This document shows, piece by piece, positions 51,377-59,814 of a DNA stretch of 64,000 bases (position 1 is its first letter; each line of letters starts with the position of its first letter). Made by a program: the position numbers and the translations under genes. The DNA is from VRUE01 sp963742535. Its GTDB lineage: Bacteria; Actinomycetota; Thermoleophilia; Solirubrobacterales; 70-9. The notes beneath the pieces are model-generated. The model searched no databases. It was not told the origin of the DNA and was given only the letters and a program-made list of their open reading frames with translations. The stretch spans positions 372,001 to 436,000 of the forward strand of contig CAVUMC010000002.1 of assembly GCA_963742535.1 (NCBI GenBank), given 5' to 3'.

Positions 51377-51475
51377 ATCCGGTGAATCTCCTTACTGGTA
51401 GGGCCCCTGGGGGTGCCCTCACAGAGGGCGAGTCAGGGCCAAGTCACCGGACAGAACGGATCAGGCGTCTAGTTT

Positions 51476-51510
51476 TTGGACCAGACATTTGTCCAACTTT
51501 CGGCCGAAAG
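51476..51510. other. Two adjacent inverted repeats after pabB
   Basis: TTGGAC-N9-GTCCAA (51476-51496) is followed directly by the palindrome CTTTCGGCCGAAAG (51497-51510), ending two bases beyond the pabB stop codon. They could end pabB transcription or form an operator in the collagen-gene upstream region. No U-tract supports a classical terminator. Confidence 0.4.
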
Positions 51511-51512
51511 GC

Positions 51513-52928
51513 TTAAGTTCGGACTAGATGCGGGGTTTCAGGAGCCCCGAAAGCGGCGATCGGCGCCCGTACCTTGAGCAGCATCTCCTCGAACTCCGCT
51601 GCTGGGTCGGAGTCGACCACGATCGCACCGCCGGCGCCAATCGATGCTCGCTCTCCCTCGATCACGATCGTCCTGATCGCGACGCTGAGATCACAGGCAC
51701 CACTGCACCCGAACCAACCGATTGCGCCTGAATAGGCGCCGCGTGCCTCTCCCTCGAGCTCGTCGAGGATCTCCATCGTGCGCAGCTTTGGCGCCCCGGT
51801 CATCGAGCCGGGCGGAAAGCTGGCCCGAACTGCATCGAGCGCTCCCAGCTCGGGGCGCAGCCGCCCGCGCACGGCGGAAACGAGCTGGTGGACGGTCTCG
51901 TAGGTCTCGACCCGCATCAGGTCCGGAACGCTGACGCTGCCGATCTCGCAAACCCGACCGAGGTCGTTGCGCATCAGGTCGACGATCGTCACGTTCTCAG
52001 CGCGAGTCTTGGCGCCCGCGCCAAGTTCGGCCGCCAGGCGTGCGTCCTCCTCGGGAGTCTCCCCACGCCGGCTGGTTCCCTTGATCGGCCGCGTTTCGGC
52101 CCAACCATCGCGATCGATCGAGAGAAAGCGCTCCGGCGAGGAGCTCAGCACCGCCAGATCGCCAAAGCGCAGGAAGGTGGAAAACGGTGCCGGATTGGCG
52201 CGGCGCAGCATCCGGTAGAGGTCAAGCGGGTCGACGGCGCTCGTCGCCTCGGCCCGATTGGTCAGGCAGATCTCATAGCTGTGCCCCGTGGCTAAGTAGC
52301 GCTGGCAGGCCTCGATGTCGTCGAGATAGTGCCGCCGAGAGCGTCGCAGCGCAAAGTCGCCTCGCAGCGGCTCGGAAGGAGGTGCCGCTGGCGGCGGCAG
52401 GTCGGCGAGCCGATCCGCCGTCTCGTCGAGCCAGGGGTCGCCCGGCGTGAGGCTGAGCAGGTAGGTGTGACAGAGCAGATGGTCGAAGGCGATCAGGCGG
52501 TCAGCGAGGATGAAGGCGGCGTCGGGGGTGGAGGCGCGGTGCGCAGCGGCGCCGCCGCACTCGGCCTTGAGCTCGTAGCCGAAATAGCCAACGAAGCCGC
52601 AGTCGAAGTCGAAGGGGAGCTCGTCGTCGAGGCCCTGAACTTCGCTCGCCCCCAAGCGGAGCCGGGACGTTGTGGCGGCGAGGAAGTCGAAGATCGATTC
52701 ATCGCGACGTTCCACCCCACTCTCGGTCTGCAGCCGCAGCTCGCCCGCGCTGACGGCGTAGGTGACCACGGCGCCGCGCGGTCCGCTGGCGTCGCCGATG
52801 AACGAAAAGCGCCCCCGCTCCCCCTCAGCGCTGCTGTCCAGCCAGAAGGCACTGCGGCTCGCTCCATACAGGTGAACAAAGGAGCTCTCCGGGTCAAGTG
52901 GCAGGTCGAGCCGGCGGACGAACAGCAT
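51513..52928 (-). CDS. pabB: Aminodeoxychorismate synthase component I
   Basis: From ATG 52928, 471 residues of the chorismate-using family: 'FDFDCGFVGYFGYELKAECG' in the N-terminal part, 'SYEICLTNRAEA', 'PERFLSIDRDG', 'RPIKGTSRRGETPEEDARLA', 'ENVTIVDLMRNDLGRVCEIG' and 'FPPGSMTGAPKLRTMEIL'. PIKGT contains the Lys typical of PabB rather than anthranilate synthase TrpE, where Ala is usual. It makes 4-amino-4-deoxychorismate for folate. An in-frame TTG at 52949 is possible. It is divergent from pabC with 20 bases between starts. Confidence 0.91.
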   Translation of the reverse strand: MLFVRRLDLPLDPESSFVHLYGASRSAFWLDSSAEGERGRFSFIGDASGPRGAVVTYAVSAGELRLQTESGVERRDESIFDFLAATTSRLRLGASEVQGLDDELPFDFDCGFVGYFGYELKAECGGAAAHRASTPDAAFILADRLIAFDHLLCHTYLLSLTPGDPWLDETADRLADLPPPAAPPSEPLRGDFALRRSRRHYLDDIEACQRYLATGHSYEICLTNRAEATSAVDPLDLYRMLRRANPAPFSTFLRFGDLAVLSSSPERFLSIDRDGWAETRPIKGTSRRGETPEEDARLAAELGAGAKTRAENVTIVDLMRNDLGRVCEIGSVSVPDLMRVETYETVHQLVSAVRGRLRPELGALDAVRASFPPGSMTGAPKLRTMEILDELEGEARGAYSGAIGWFGCSGACDLSVAIRTIVIEGERASIGAGGAIVVDSDPAAEFEEMLLKVRAPIAAFGAPETPHLVRT

Positions 52929-52948
52929 CGGCGGCAAGATATCCCCCA

Positions 52949-53767
52949 ATGTCAGCGCCTCCCCACGCCGATCCTGGCTGGGGCGTCTTCGAGACGATGC
53001 TCGTCGTCGCCGGACGAGTCGTCGAGCTCGACGCCCACATCGCCCGGCTGAGCACCAGTGTCACGACGCTCTACGGCAGCGACCTGCCCGCCGAGGCACG
53101 GGCGCTGGCGATAGAGCGGGCCGGGGCGATCAAGCACGGCAAACTGCGCCTCACCTTCGTGCCTGCGACGGAGGGCGCCACCACGGGAGCGCCCTCCCGC
53201 CCGGAACTGCGCGTTGCCACCGAGGAGGTCGAGCCCGCCGCTGTCTTTCCCGGGCCCGAGCGCAGCGTCGCCCTGCGTTCGACCACGGTCGAAGGCGGCC
53301 TGGGCGAGCACAAGTGGGTGGACCGGCGGCTGCTCGACCGAGCCGCGGCGAAGTTGCTCCACGCAGAGCTGCCGCTCCTCCTTGATGTCGACGGCAGCGT
53401 GCTCGAGGCTTCGCGGGCGAGCGCCTTCGCGATCGTCGGCGAGCGGGTGATGACGCCCCCAACCGACGGGCGCATCCTGCCCTCGATCGCTCGCGCTCAG
53501 GCGATCGAGGCAGCAATCGCGGAGGGCATCGAGATCCACGAGGAGCGCCTGACCCCGGCGGACCTGCGCGCCGCCGAGGTGTTTCTGACCGGCTCGGTAC
53601 GCGGCGTCGAGCCGGTCAAGGCGATCGACGGTACGGCACTGGCTCCCCCTGGAGAGATCAGTGCGCGGATCGCGGCTGGGCTGCGAAGCCGCTGGCTGCG
53701 GGAGCCGGCAGCGGAACCCGTTGCAGCTGGCGCAACCGCGCGACGAGTCGGTCCGCCCGGGCGCTGA
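52949..53767 (+). CDS. pabC: Aminodeoxychorismate lyase / class IV aminotransferase
   Basis: From ATG 52949, 272 residues. 'GWGVFETMLVVAGRVVELDA' is the class IV N-terminus. The PLP Lys is in 'LGEHKWVDRRLLDRAA', followed by 'LLLDVDGSVLEASRASAFAI', 'PPTDGRILPSIARAQAIEAA' and 'EVFLTGSVRGVEPVKAIDG'. It should release pyruvate from aminodeoxychorismate to give 4-aminobenzoate; a branched-chain aminotransferase role is less likely next to pabB. The last 110 bases overlap a predicted gene on the other strand. Confidence 0.87.
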   Translation: MSAPPHADPGWGVFETMLVVAGRVVELDAHIARLSTSVTTLYGSDLPAEARALAIERAGAIKHGKLRLTFVPATEGATTGAPSRPELRVATEEVEPAAVFPGPERSVALRSTTVEGGLGEHKWVDRRLLDRAAAKLLHAELPLLLDVDGSVLEASRASAFAIVGERVMTPPTDGRILPSIARAQAIEAAIAEGIEIHEERLTPADLRAAEVFLTGSVRGVEPVKAIDGTALAPPGEISARIAAGLRSRWLREPAAEPVAAGATARRVGPPGR

Positions 53768-54104
53768 AGTCACTGAGGCTGTCCTCCTCCGCGGACTCCG
53801 ACTCCGGAGGTCGCTCCGCGGCCGCCTCGGTCGATCCGCCGGGCAACGGTCCCACGGCAGCCACCGCGGCGACTCGTTCCTGCGCATCGCGGGCGGAGAT
53901 GCTCGCCCGCTCGGCCAACTCGGCCGCCCGCCGTGCCTGCTCGGCGGCGTCGATCGCGGCCGCGCCCACGGTCATCACCGCGTCCTCAGAGGCACGCGCC
54001 GTCGCCAGTGCCTGCTCCACCCGTTGCTCCAGCTCGCCGATCAACGGCGGCCGCAACGCTCCGGGCAGCAACCAGTCCGAGGTCGTATCGCCGGGGTTGC
54101 CCAC
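53658..54104 (-). CDS. Ala/Glu-rich coiled-coil protein, unknown
   Basis: The 148-residue frame predicts a long amphipathic helix ('ELEQRVEQALATARASEDAV', 'AAIDAAEQARRAAELAERAS'), then a Ser/Glu/Pro-rich spacer and a second helix ('FSARADRLVARLRQLQRVPL'). It overlaps the pabC 3' end by 110 bases in antisense, so the real end or the existence of the gene is uncertain. The heptad-like composition is more protein-like than a typical shadow frame. Confidence 0.5.
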   Translation of the reverse strand: MGNPGDTTSDWLLPGALRPPLIGELEQRVEQALATARASEDAVMTVGAAAIDAAEQARRAAELAERASISARDAQERVAAVAAVGPLPGGSTEAAAERPPESESAEEDSLSDFSARADRLVARLRQLQRVPLPAPAASGFAAQPRSAH

Positions 54105-54216
54105 CCCTCAAGGTACGGCGGCCAGCCTCGAATTCCTCCGCCTCCCGCCCACCCGAACACGCGTTTGGCTTTTGCCATAGATTTCGAGCGACCAACGACG
54201 AGCGACGAGGAGCAGC

Positions 54217-55274
54217 GTGAGAAACCCAAGAGACTTCTTCCAGCCACAGGCAATGGGCGCACCGGAGCCGCTGCGTGAGATCCCCGTCAAGCCCTCGCGG
54301 ATGATCCACTTCCTCGACTTCTCGAACGAGAAGATGGTCGAAAAGGCCGCTGGAATCGCCGAAAAAACCGACATCCTGCTCGGCAACCTCGAGGACGCGA
54401 TCCCGGTCGACCGCAAGGAGGCCGCGCGCCAGGGCCTGGTCAAGGCGGCGAAGGAGTCGGACTTCGGCCAGACAGCGCTCTGGACCCGGATCAACTCACT
54501 GGAGAGCCCCTGGGTGCTCGACGACCTCACCACGCTGGTCGGCGAGATCGGCGACAAGCTCGAGGTCGTGATGGTGCCCAAGGTCGAGGGCGCCTGGGAC
54601 ATCCACTACGTCGACCGCCTGCTGGCCCAGCTCGAGGCCAAGGCCAAGCTCGACCGGCCGATCCTGATCCACGCGATCTGCTCGAGACCGCGCAGGGAGT
54701 CGTCAACGTCGAGGAGATCGCCGCCGCCAGCCCGCGCATGCAGGGCATGAGCTTCGGCCCCGCCGACCTCGCCGCCTCGCGGCGGATGAAGACGACCCGC
54801 GTCGGCGGCGGCCATCCCGGCTACCGCTGATGGAGGACCCGGCCGACCCCGAGAACCCCGAGGCCGACCGAGCGCATCAGCGCCCAGCAGGACCTCTGGC
54901 ACTACTCGATCGCCCGCATGGTCGACGCCTGCGCGTCGACCGGCATCCTCCCCTTCTACGGCCCCTTCGGCGACATCAAGGACACCGCCGGCTGCGAGAC
55001 CCAGTTCCGCGCCGCCTTCCTGATGGGCTGCGTCGGCGCCTGGTCACTGCACCCGGTGCAGATCGGGATCGCCAAGAAGGTCTTCAGCCCGCCGCCGGAC
55101 GAGGTCAAGTTCGCCAAGAAGGTGCTGGAGGCCATCCCGGACGGTCGCGGCGTCCACATGATCGACGGCAAGATGCAGGACGACGCCACCTGGAAGCAGT
55201 GCAAGGTGATGGTCGAGCTGGCGGAAATGCTGGCGGCCAAGGATCCGGAGCTCGCCGAAACATACGGTCTGTAG
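54217..55274 (+). pseudogene. HpcH/HpaI-CitE lyase, probable malyl-CoA/methylmalyl-CoA lyase, several frameshifts
   Basis: Segments from different frames line up into one protein of about 350 residues: 'IPVKPSRMIHFLDFSNEKM', 'ILLGNLEDAIPVDRKEAAR', 'KLEVVMVPKVEGAWDIHYVD', 'ETAQGVVNVEEIAAASPRMQ', 'GMSFGPADLAASRRMKTTRV', 'HYSIARMVDACASTGILPF', 'YGPFGDIKDTAGCETQFRAA' and 'VGAWSLHPVQIGIAKKVFSP'. Breaks are needed near 54684, 54832 and 54868. It matches the malyl-CoA lyase group that closes the ethylmalonyl-CoA pathway. Decay or consensus error is undecided. Confidence 0.78.
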
Positions 55275-55623
55275 GCCTGTTTTCTAGGCCGGGGAGATCA
55301 GACCGGCACTGACGTTTGATGCGAGGCGGTCGTTGTACCTGTAGGCCGAATTTCGTAAACCGAAAAACCCCATGCATTTTCGTTCCGCGCTAACGTGAAC
55401 GCGTGCCCCTGTCGATAGGGGGGAGGAACCGGGAATTCCCCGGTCCAATGCCAAAAAACATCAAAAAATCACCCTAAAAAAAGGTAATCCTCCCTCCAAT
55501 GCAAAGCTCGACCGACTTTCCCCTCGATAACACTTTTCCCTCGGTTGAATCGCGTCGAGGTGCACTGGTACAGGACCGTCCGACGCTCGGCTCCCTCCCG
55601 CGCGCTCGCCGTGGCCTCGGCTG
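55275..55623 (+). other. AT-rich intergenic leader of the glycan locus with two hairpins
   Basis: This 350-base gap has no convincing gene. It holds two small adjacent hairpins, CCCCT/AGGGG (55406-55421) and CCGGG/CCCGG (55429-55443), then an A-rich stretch unusual for the region (55450-55490), and an ATG at 55499 whose frame ('MQSSTDFPLDNTFPSVESRR') runs toward the next gene but is out of frame with it. I cannot match the hairpins to a known riboswitch. It is probably the promoter and leader region for the surface-glycan genes. Confidence 0.4.
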
Positions 55624-57117
55624 GTGGCTGCCCTCCTGCCGTCGACTTTCGTCTCTTCTTCGATCGTGCTCGTCGCCGTCACCCTGATCGCCGGCGTCGC
55701 GGTCTTCCCGGCTTTCCCGGTCGCACCGCTGCTGCTGGTCGCCGTCTACGCCGTCCTCGGCGTCTACGGCGCCAATGCCTCGCGCGGCGGCTTCGGCGGC
55801 GAGGAAGGTCTTGCCTGGCCGGTGATCCGCCTGCTGCTGGCGGCCGTCTTCGCCTGGGCCGCTTCGCTGATCACACCGCTCAGCGGTGGCGCCCAGCTCG
55901 GGCTCTGGGTCGGCTTCGCGCTGCTCGACACCGTCGGCCGCACCGCCAGCGCACCGCTGCGCGGACGCCTCGACACGATCGAGCGCTGGGTCCTGGTCGG
56001 CGACGATGCGACCGCCGAACGGCTGAAAGCGTATGAGCCGCTGCGCGACTACGCCAGCGTCGTCTGCACCGTCACCCCCTTTGAGGACAGCTCCAGCCCG
56101 GCGGACCGCGTTGCCGCCCTGGAGATCGTCGACCGCTACCAGGCCGATCGCGTCGTGATCGGCACCCAGCACGCCGACGACGAAAGCCTGCTTGACCTGG
56201 TCCGCGCCTTCAAGTCGATCGGCGTGCCGGTCAGCCTGCTGCCCCGCCCGCTCGACCTGCTCGAGGCTCCAGCGGCGAAGCCGAGCCGGGTCGGCGGCGT
56301 GCCGCTGATCGAGGTCGAGGCACTCGCCTCTCGTGACGCCGTCCCCTACGCCGGCCCCGACCGCCGCGACACGCGCAAAACCAAGGTCAGCGTCGTCGTG
56401 CCGGCGATGAACGAGGCAAAGAACATCGGTCACGTGCTCGAGCAACTGCCCGAGGACCTGCACGAGGTGATCCTCGTCGACGGCAACTCCGAGGACGACA
56501 CGATCGAGGCGGCCCGCGCGGCCTGCCCCGAGATCCGCGTCTTGGTCCAGAGCGGCCGCGGCAAGGGCGACGCCTTCCGCACCGGCTTCGCCGCCGTCAG
56601 CGGCAACCTGATCGTCATGCTCGACGCCGACGGCTCGGCCGACCCGGCGGAGATCCCCCGCTTCGTGGACGCGCTGGAGGCGGGCGCCGACTTCGCCAAG
56701 GGCTCGCGCTACCTGCCCGGCGGCGGCAGCACCGACATCACCGGCCTGCGCAGCATCGGCAACAAGGTGCTGAGCGGCTCGGCCAACCTGCTGCACGGCA
56801 CCCACTTCACCGACCTCTGTTACGGCTACAACGCCTTCTGGGCCCGCTGCCTGCCCTTCATCTCGCTCGACGTACCGGGCTTCGAGGTGGAGACGCTGAT
56901 CAACCTGCGCATCGCCGGCGCCGGGATGAAGATCACCGAGGTGCCGAGCTACGAGCTCGACCGCATCCACGGCGAGAGCAATCTCAACACCTTCCGCGAC
57001 GGCTTCCGCGTGCTCGGCACGATCATGAGCGAGGCGCGCCGTCGGCGCAGCATCGGGGGCGAGCAGCCGACTCCCGACCGCAGCGCACAGGAAATGAAGG
57101 CGACCGTCAGCGCCTGA
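55624..57117 (+). CDS. Membrane protein fusing a sugar-transferase-like N-terminus to a GT2 glycosyltransferase
   Basis: Residues 1-80 hold about three hydrophobic segments. Residues about 115-215 ('TIERWVLVGDDATAERLKAY', 'ADRVVIGTQHADDESLLDLV', 'GVPVSLLPRPLDLLEA') look like the CoA-binding-like domain of WbaP/WcaJ-type polyprenyl glycosylphosphotransferases, but the catalytic transferase domain is absent. From about 240 there is a DPM1-like GT2 ('VSVVVPAMNEAKNIGHVLEQ', 'LIVMLDADGSADPAEIPRFV', 'CYGYNAFWARCLPFISLDVP'). The true start may be ATG 55499 if a frameshift lies near 55620. It probably adds a sugar to a lipid carrier (inference). Confidence 0.78.
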   Translation: MAALLPSTFVSSSIVLVAVTLIAGVAVFPAFPVAPLLLVAVYAVLGVYGANASRGGFGGEEGLAWPVIRLLLAAVFAWAASLITPLSGGAQLGLWVGFALLDTVGRTASAPLRGRLDTIERWVLVGDDATAERLKAYEPLRDYASVVCTVTPFEDSSSPADRVAALEIVDRYQADRVVIGTQHADDESLLDLVRAFKSIGVPVSLLPRPLDLLEAPAAKPSRVGGVPLIEVEALASRDAVPYAGPDRRDTRKTKVSVVVPAMNEAKNIGHVLEQLPEDLHEVILVDGNSEDDTIEAARAACPEIRVLVQSGRGKGDAFRTGFAAVSGNLIVMLDADGSADPAEIPRFVDALEAGADFAKGSRYLPGGGSTDITGLRSIGNKVLSGSANLLHGTHFTDLCYGYNAFWARCLPFISLDVPGFEVETLINLRIAGAGMKITEVPSYELDRIHGESNLNTFRDGFRVLGTIMSEARRRRSIGGEQPTPDRSAQEMKATVSA

Positions 57118-57156
57118 CACGCGCCTGGCGGGGTCGGGCTACCGCCGAACTCCGCC

Positions 57157-59044
57157 ATGGACACCGGTAGCGTGAACGCCATGCGGGTCAACTCGGCGCG
57201 GCTGCCCCGTCCGAAAACCACTGCCTCATCCTCCCCTGCGCCGAAAAATCGGCGAGGTGGTCGCGGGCACTTGGCCCCGATCGTTCTTGTCGCTGGTGCT
57301 GGCCTGCTGCTCTGCTCGTTCGCCAACGCGCTCGCGCGGGAGACCCTGGCCCCCTCCCCGCTGCTCTACTGGGCGGGCGTCCTCATCATCGCCTTGCCGA
57401 TCTTCTACCGGCTGACCTCGCGCGAGGCCTCGCTTCGGCGAACGACTCGGCCTCGTCTGCCTGCTCGGGATCTCCCTATACCTGGTCAAGGTGGTGCGCG
57501 ACGCGCCCCATGTTCACCTTCTCCGACGAGCTGGTGCACTCCTTCAACGCGAACCAGATCGTCGATCACCACCACCTCTTCCGCCCCAACTCGATCCTCT
57601 CGGTCACGCCTCACTACCCCGGCCTGGAGGGTGCGACCTCGGCGCTGATGAGCCTGACCGGGCTCTCCAGCTTCGGGCCGGCATCGATCGTCGTTGGCGC
57701 TGCCCGACTCTCGCTCGTCGTCGCGATGTTCTTCCTCTTCCACCGCCTCAGCGGCTCGGCCCGCGTCGCCGGGCTCGGCGTCGCGATCTACACCGGCAAC
57801 TTCAACTTCCTCTTCTGGGGCGCCCAGTACTCCTACGAGTCGCTCTCTCTGCCGCTGCTGATCATGATCATGATGGCGCTCGCCGAGCGCGAATCCTCGC
57901 CGCGAACCTGGGCCCGCGAGTGGGGCCTGCCGATCGTGCTGGGCACGGTGGCGATCGTCGTCACCCACCACCTCACCTCCTACGCCCTGGTCGGCTTCAT
58001 CGCCGTTCTGGCGCTCGGCCACTGGCTACTGCGCAAGTCGTGGAGCTGGCCCAACCCCTGGAAGTTCGCCGTGCTGGCAGCGGTGCTGGCACTCGCCTGG
58101 CTGCTGCTTGTCGCCAACTCCACCTTCGGCTACCTCTCAGCGCCGCTGAGCGAAGCCTTCGAAGCCGATCTTCAACACCGCCTCCGGCGAGGCGCCGCCG
58201 CGCGGCCTCTTCCAGGGCCACGGCTCAGCGATCCCACCGACGCCGGTCCTGGCCCGGGGGGTGGCACTGCTCGCGGTGCTGATCCTCGCCGTCGGCCTGC
58301 CCTTCGGCCTGCGCAAGATCTGGCCGCGCTATCGCACGCAGCCGTTCGTCCTGCTCTTCGGCCTCGCCTCGCTCGGCTTCTTCGGCACGCTGGTGCTGCG
58401 CCTTGCGCCCGCAGCCTGGGAGACCGGCAACCGCGCTCAGCGAGTTCCTCTTCATCGGCCTCGCCTTCGTCCTCGCCGGGGCCGGGCTGGAGGAGCTGGC
58501 GGCCAAGAGGACGGCCCTGGATCGGCCGTGCCCTGCTGGCCGGCTGCCTCGGCATCGTCCTGGTCGGCGGCGCGATCTCGGGCTGGCCCTGGGACACCCA
58601 GCTGGCGCGGCCGGTGCGAGCGAGCGCCGAAGGGCGGACGATCGTCTCGCCGCCGCTGGCGATGGCGGAATGGGCGAAAGGACAGGTCAAAGGTGGCCGC
58701 TTCGCCGCCCCGATCGCCGACGCCCGCCTGCTGCTCGACCCCGGCAACCACATCGCCCTTGCCGGCAGCTCGCCGGACGTCGAAGACCTGGTCGAAGAAC
58801 ACCTCGCTGGAAGGCTGGGAGGTGCCGCTGCTGCGCAAAAACAACTTGCGCTACGTGGTGATCGACCGGCGCGAACTCGCCGCCGACGGCATCCGCGGCT
58901 ACTTCTTCACCACCGATGGAGCCGGCTTCGACGAAACGTTCCTGCCGCAAAGCGGCGGCGGCGAAGTTCGACGCCGTTCCCGGCGCAAAGCGGATCTACG
59001 ACAACGGGCCGATCACGGTCTACGACATGGAAGGTGAAAAGTGA
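57157..59044 (+). pseudogene. Large multi-pass membrane protein of the glycan locus, many frameshifts
   Basis: Pieces in alternating frames join into one protein of about 620 residues. There are N-terminal helices ('LVAGAGLLLCSFANALARE'), then 'MFTFSDELVHSFNANQIVDH', 'FRPNSILSVTPHYPGLEGAT', 'YESLSLPLLIMIMMALAERE' and 'VAIVVTHHLTSYALVGFIAV'. Later helices come next, followed by an extracytoplasmic end with 'RYVVIDRRELAADGIRGYFF'. Shifts are needed near 57440, 57508, 58160, 58430, 58518, 58800 and 58965. The layout (helices, Asp/Glu after helix 1, His pair, soluble tail) resembles GT-C-type membrane glycosyltransferases, but I am not certain. Its stop overlaps the next start. Confidence 0.6.
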
Positions 59045-59814
59045 GGGGCCACCGCGACCTCGTGATCGCTGCCTGGGGCTCGGTGCTCTGCGCGCTCTGT
59101 CGCCGTGCTCATTCCCTGGCCGGCGCTGAGCCTCGTCTTCGCCGCCCCGCTGGTGCTACTCGCGCCCGGCTACGCGATCGCCGCCGCGACCTTCGCCCGC
59201 CGCGATCTCGGCTGGCAGCGCGCCGCTGCTGCTCAGCCTCGCCCTCAGCCTCGCAACCCTGGTCGCTCGGCGCCTTCCTGCTCAACTACGTCCCCGGCGG
59301 CATTCGCGCTATCTCCTGGGCGATTCTGCTGCCGTTGGTCGACGATTCGCCTGCTGCCGGGCGGCGGCGTTGCGACGACCGAAGTCCGCCAAGCTCGCCC
59401 TGCCGGAACCGCGCATCGACCGCCGCGATACTGCCTTCCTGCTCGGCGGGCTGGTTGCTCGGCGCGGCCGCGCTGGTGCTGGCGATGACGACGCTGCCGG
59501 CCGATAACGCCCGCGGCTACACCGAGCTCTGGGTCACACCGGAAGCAAGCCGAACCGGCGGCGCGGCGACAGTCGGAGTCGGCAGCAACGAGCAGCATCT
59601 GACCTCCTACGTCCTGCGCACGCGCGTCGGAGACGCCACACCCGCCGTGCGCCGGTTCACCCTGCGCCCGGGGGAAGAGCGCACGATCCAGCTCAACGCT
59701 GTGCCTTCCGCGGACGGCGCCCCGGTGCCGGTGAAAGCCCAGCTCGCCCGCGCCGGCCGGCCGGACAAGGTCTACCGCCGAGTCTCCGCCTCGATCCCGG
59801 GAAGCCCGCAGTGA
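59041..59814 (+). pseudogene. DUF1616-like membrane protein, several frameshifts
   Basis: GTG 59041 overlaps the previous stop. Frame pieces give 'LVFAAPLVLLAPGYAIAAAT', 'LGAFLLNYVPGGIRAISWAI' and 'LLGAAALVLAMTTLPADNAR', then a C-terminal beta domain ('GYTELWVTPEASRTGGAATV', 'SNEQHLTSYVLRTRVGDATP'). Early helices with LAPGY and a later extracytoplasmic part match DUF1616 proteins that accompany surface-polysaccharide genes. Shifts lie near 59100, 59225, 59265, 59345 and 59450. Role unknown. Confidence 0.6.

Noticed and set aside
55406..55443. Match to a c-di-AMP (ydaO) or c-di-GMP riboswitch
   Set aside because: The conserved cores of those classes, as I remember them, are not present; only two short hairpins can be drawn.
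55474..57120. 548-codon minus-strand frame across the GT2 fusion gene
   Set aside because: Low-complexity Asp/Arg/Val/Gly shadow with no recognisable domain. The plus strand carries GT2 motifs.
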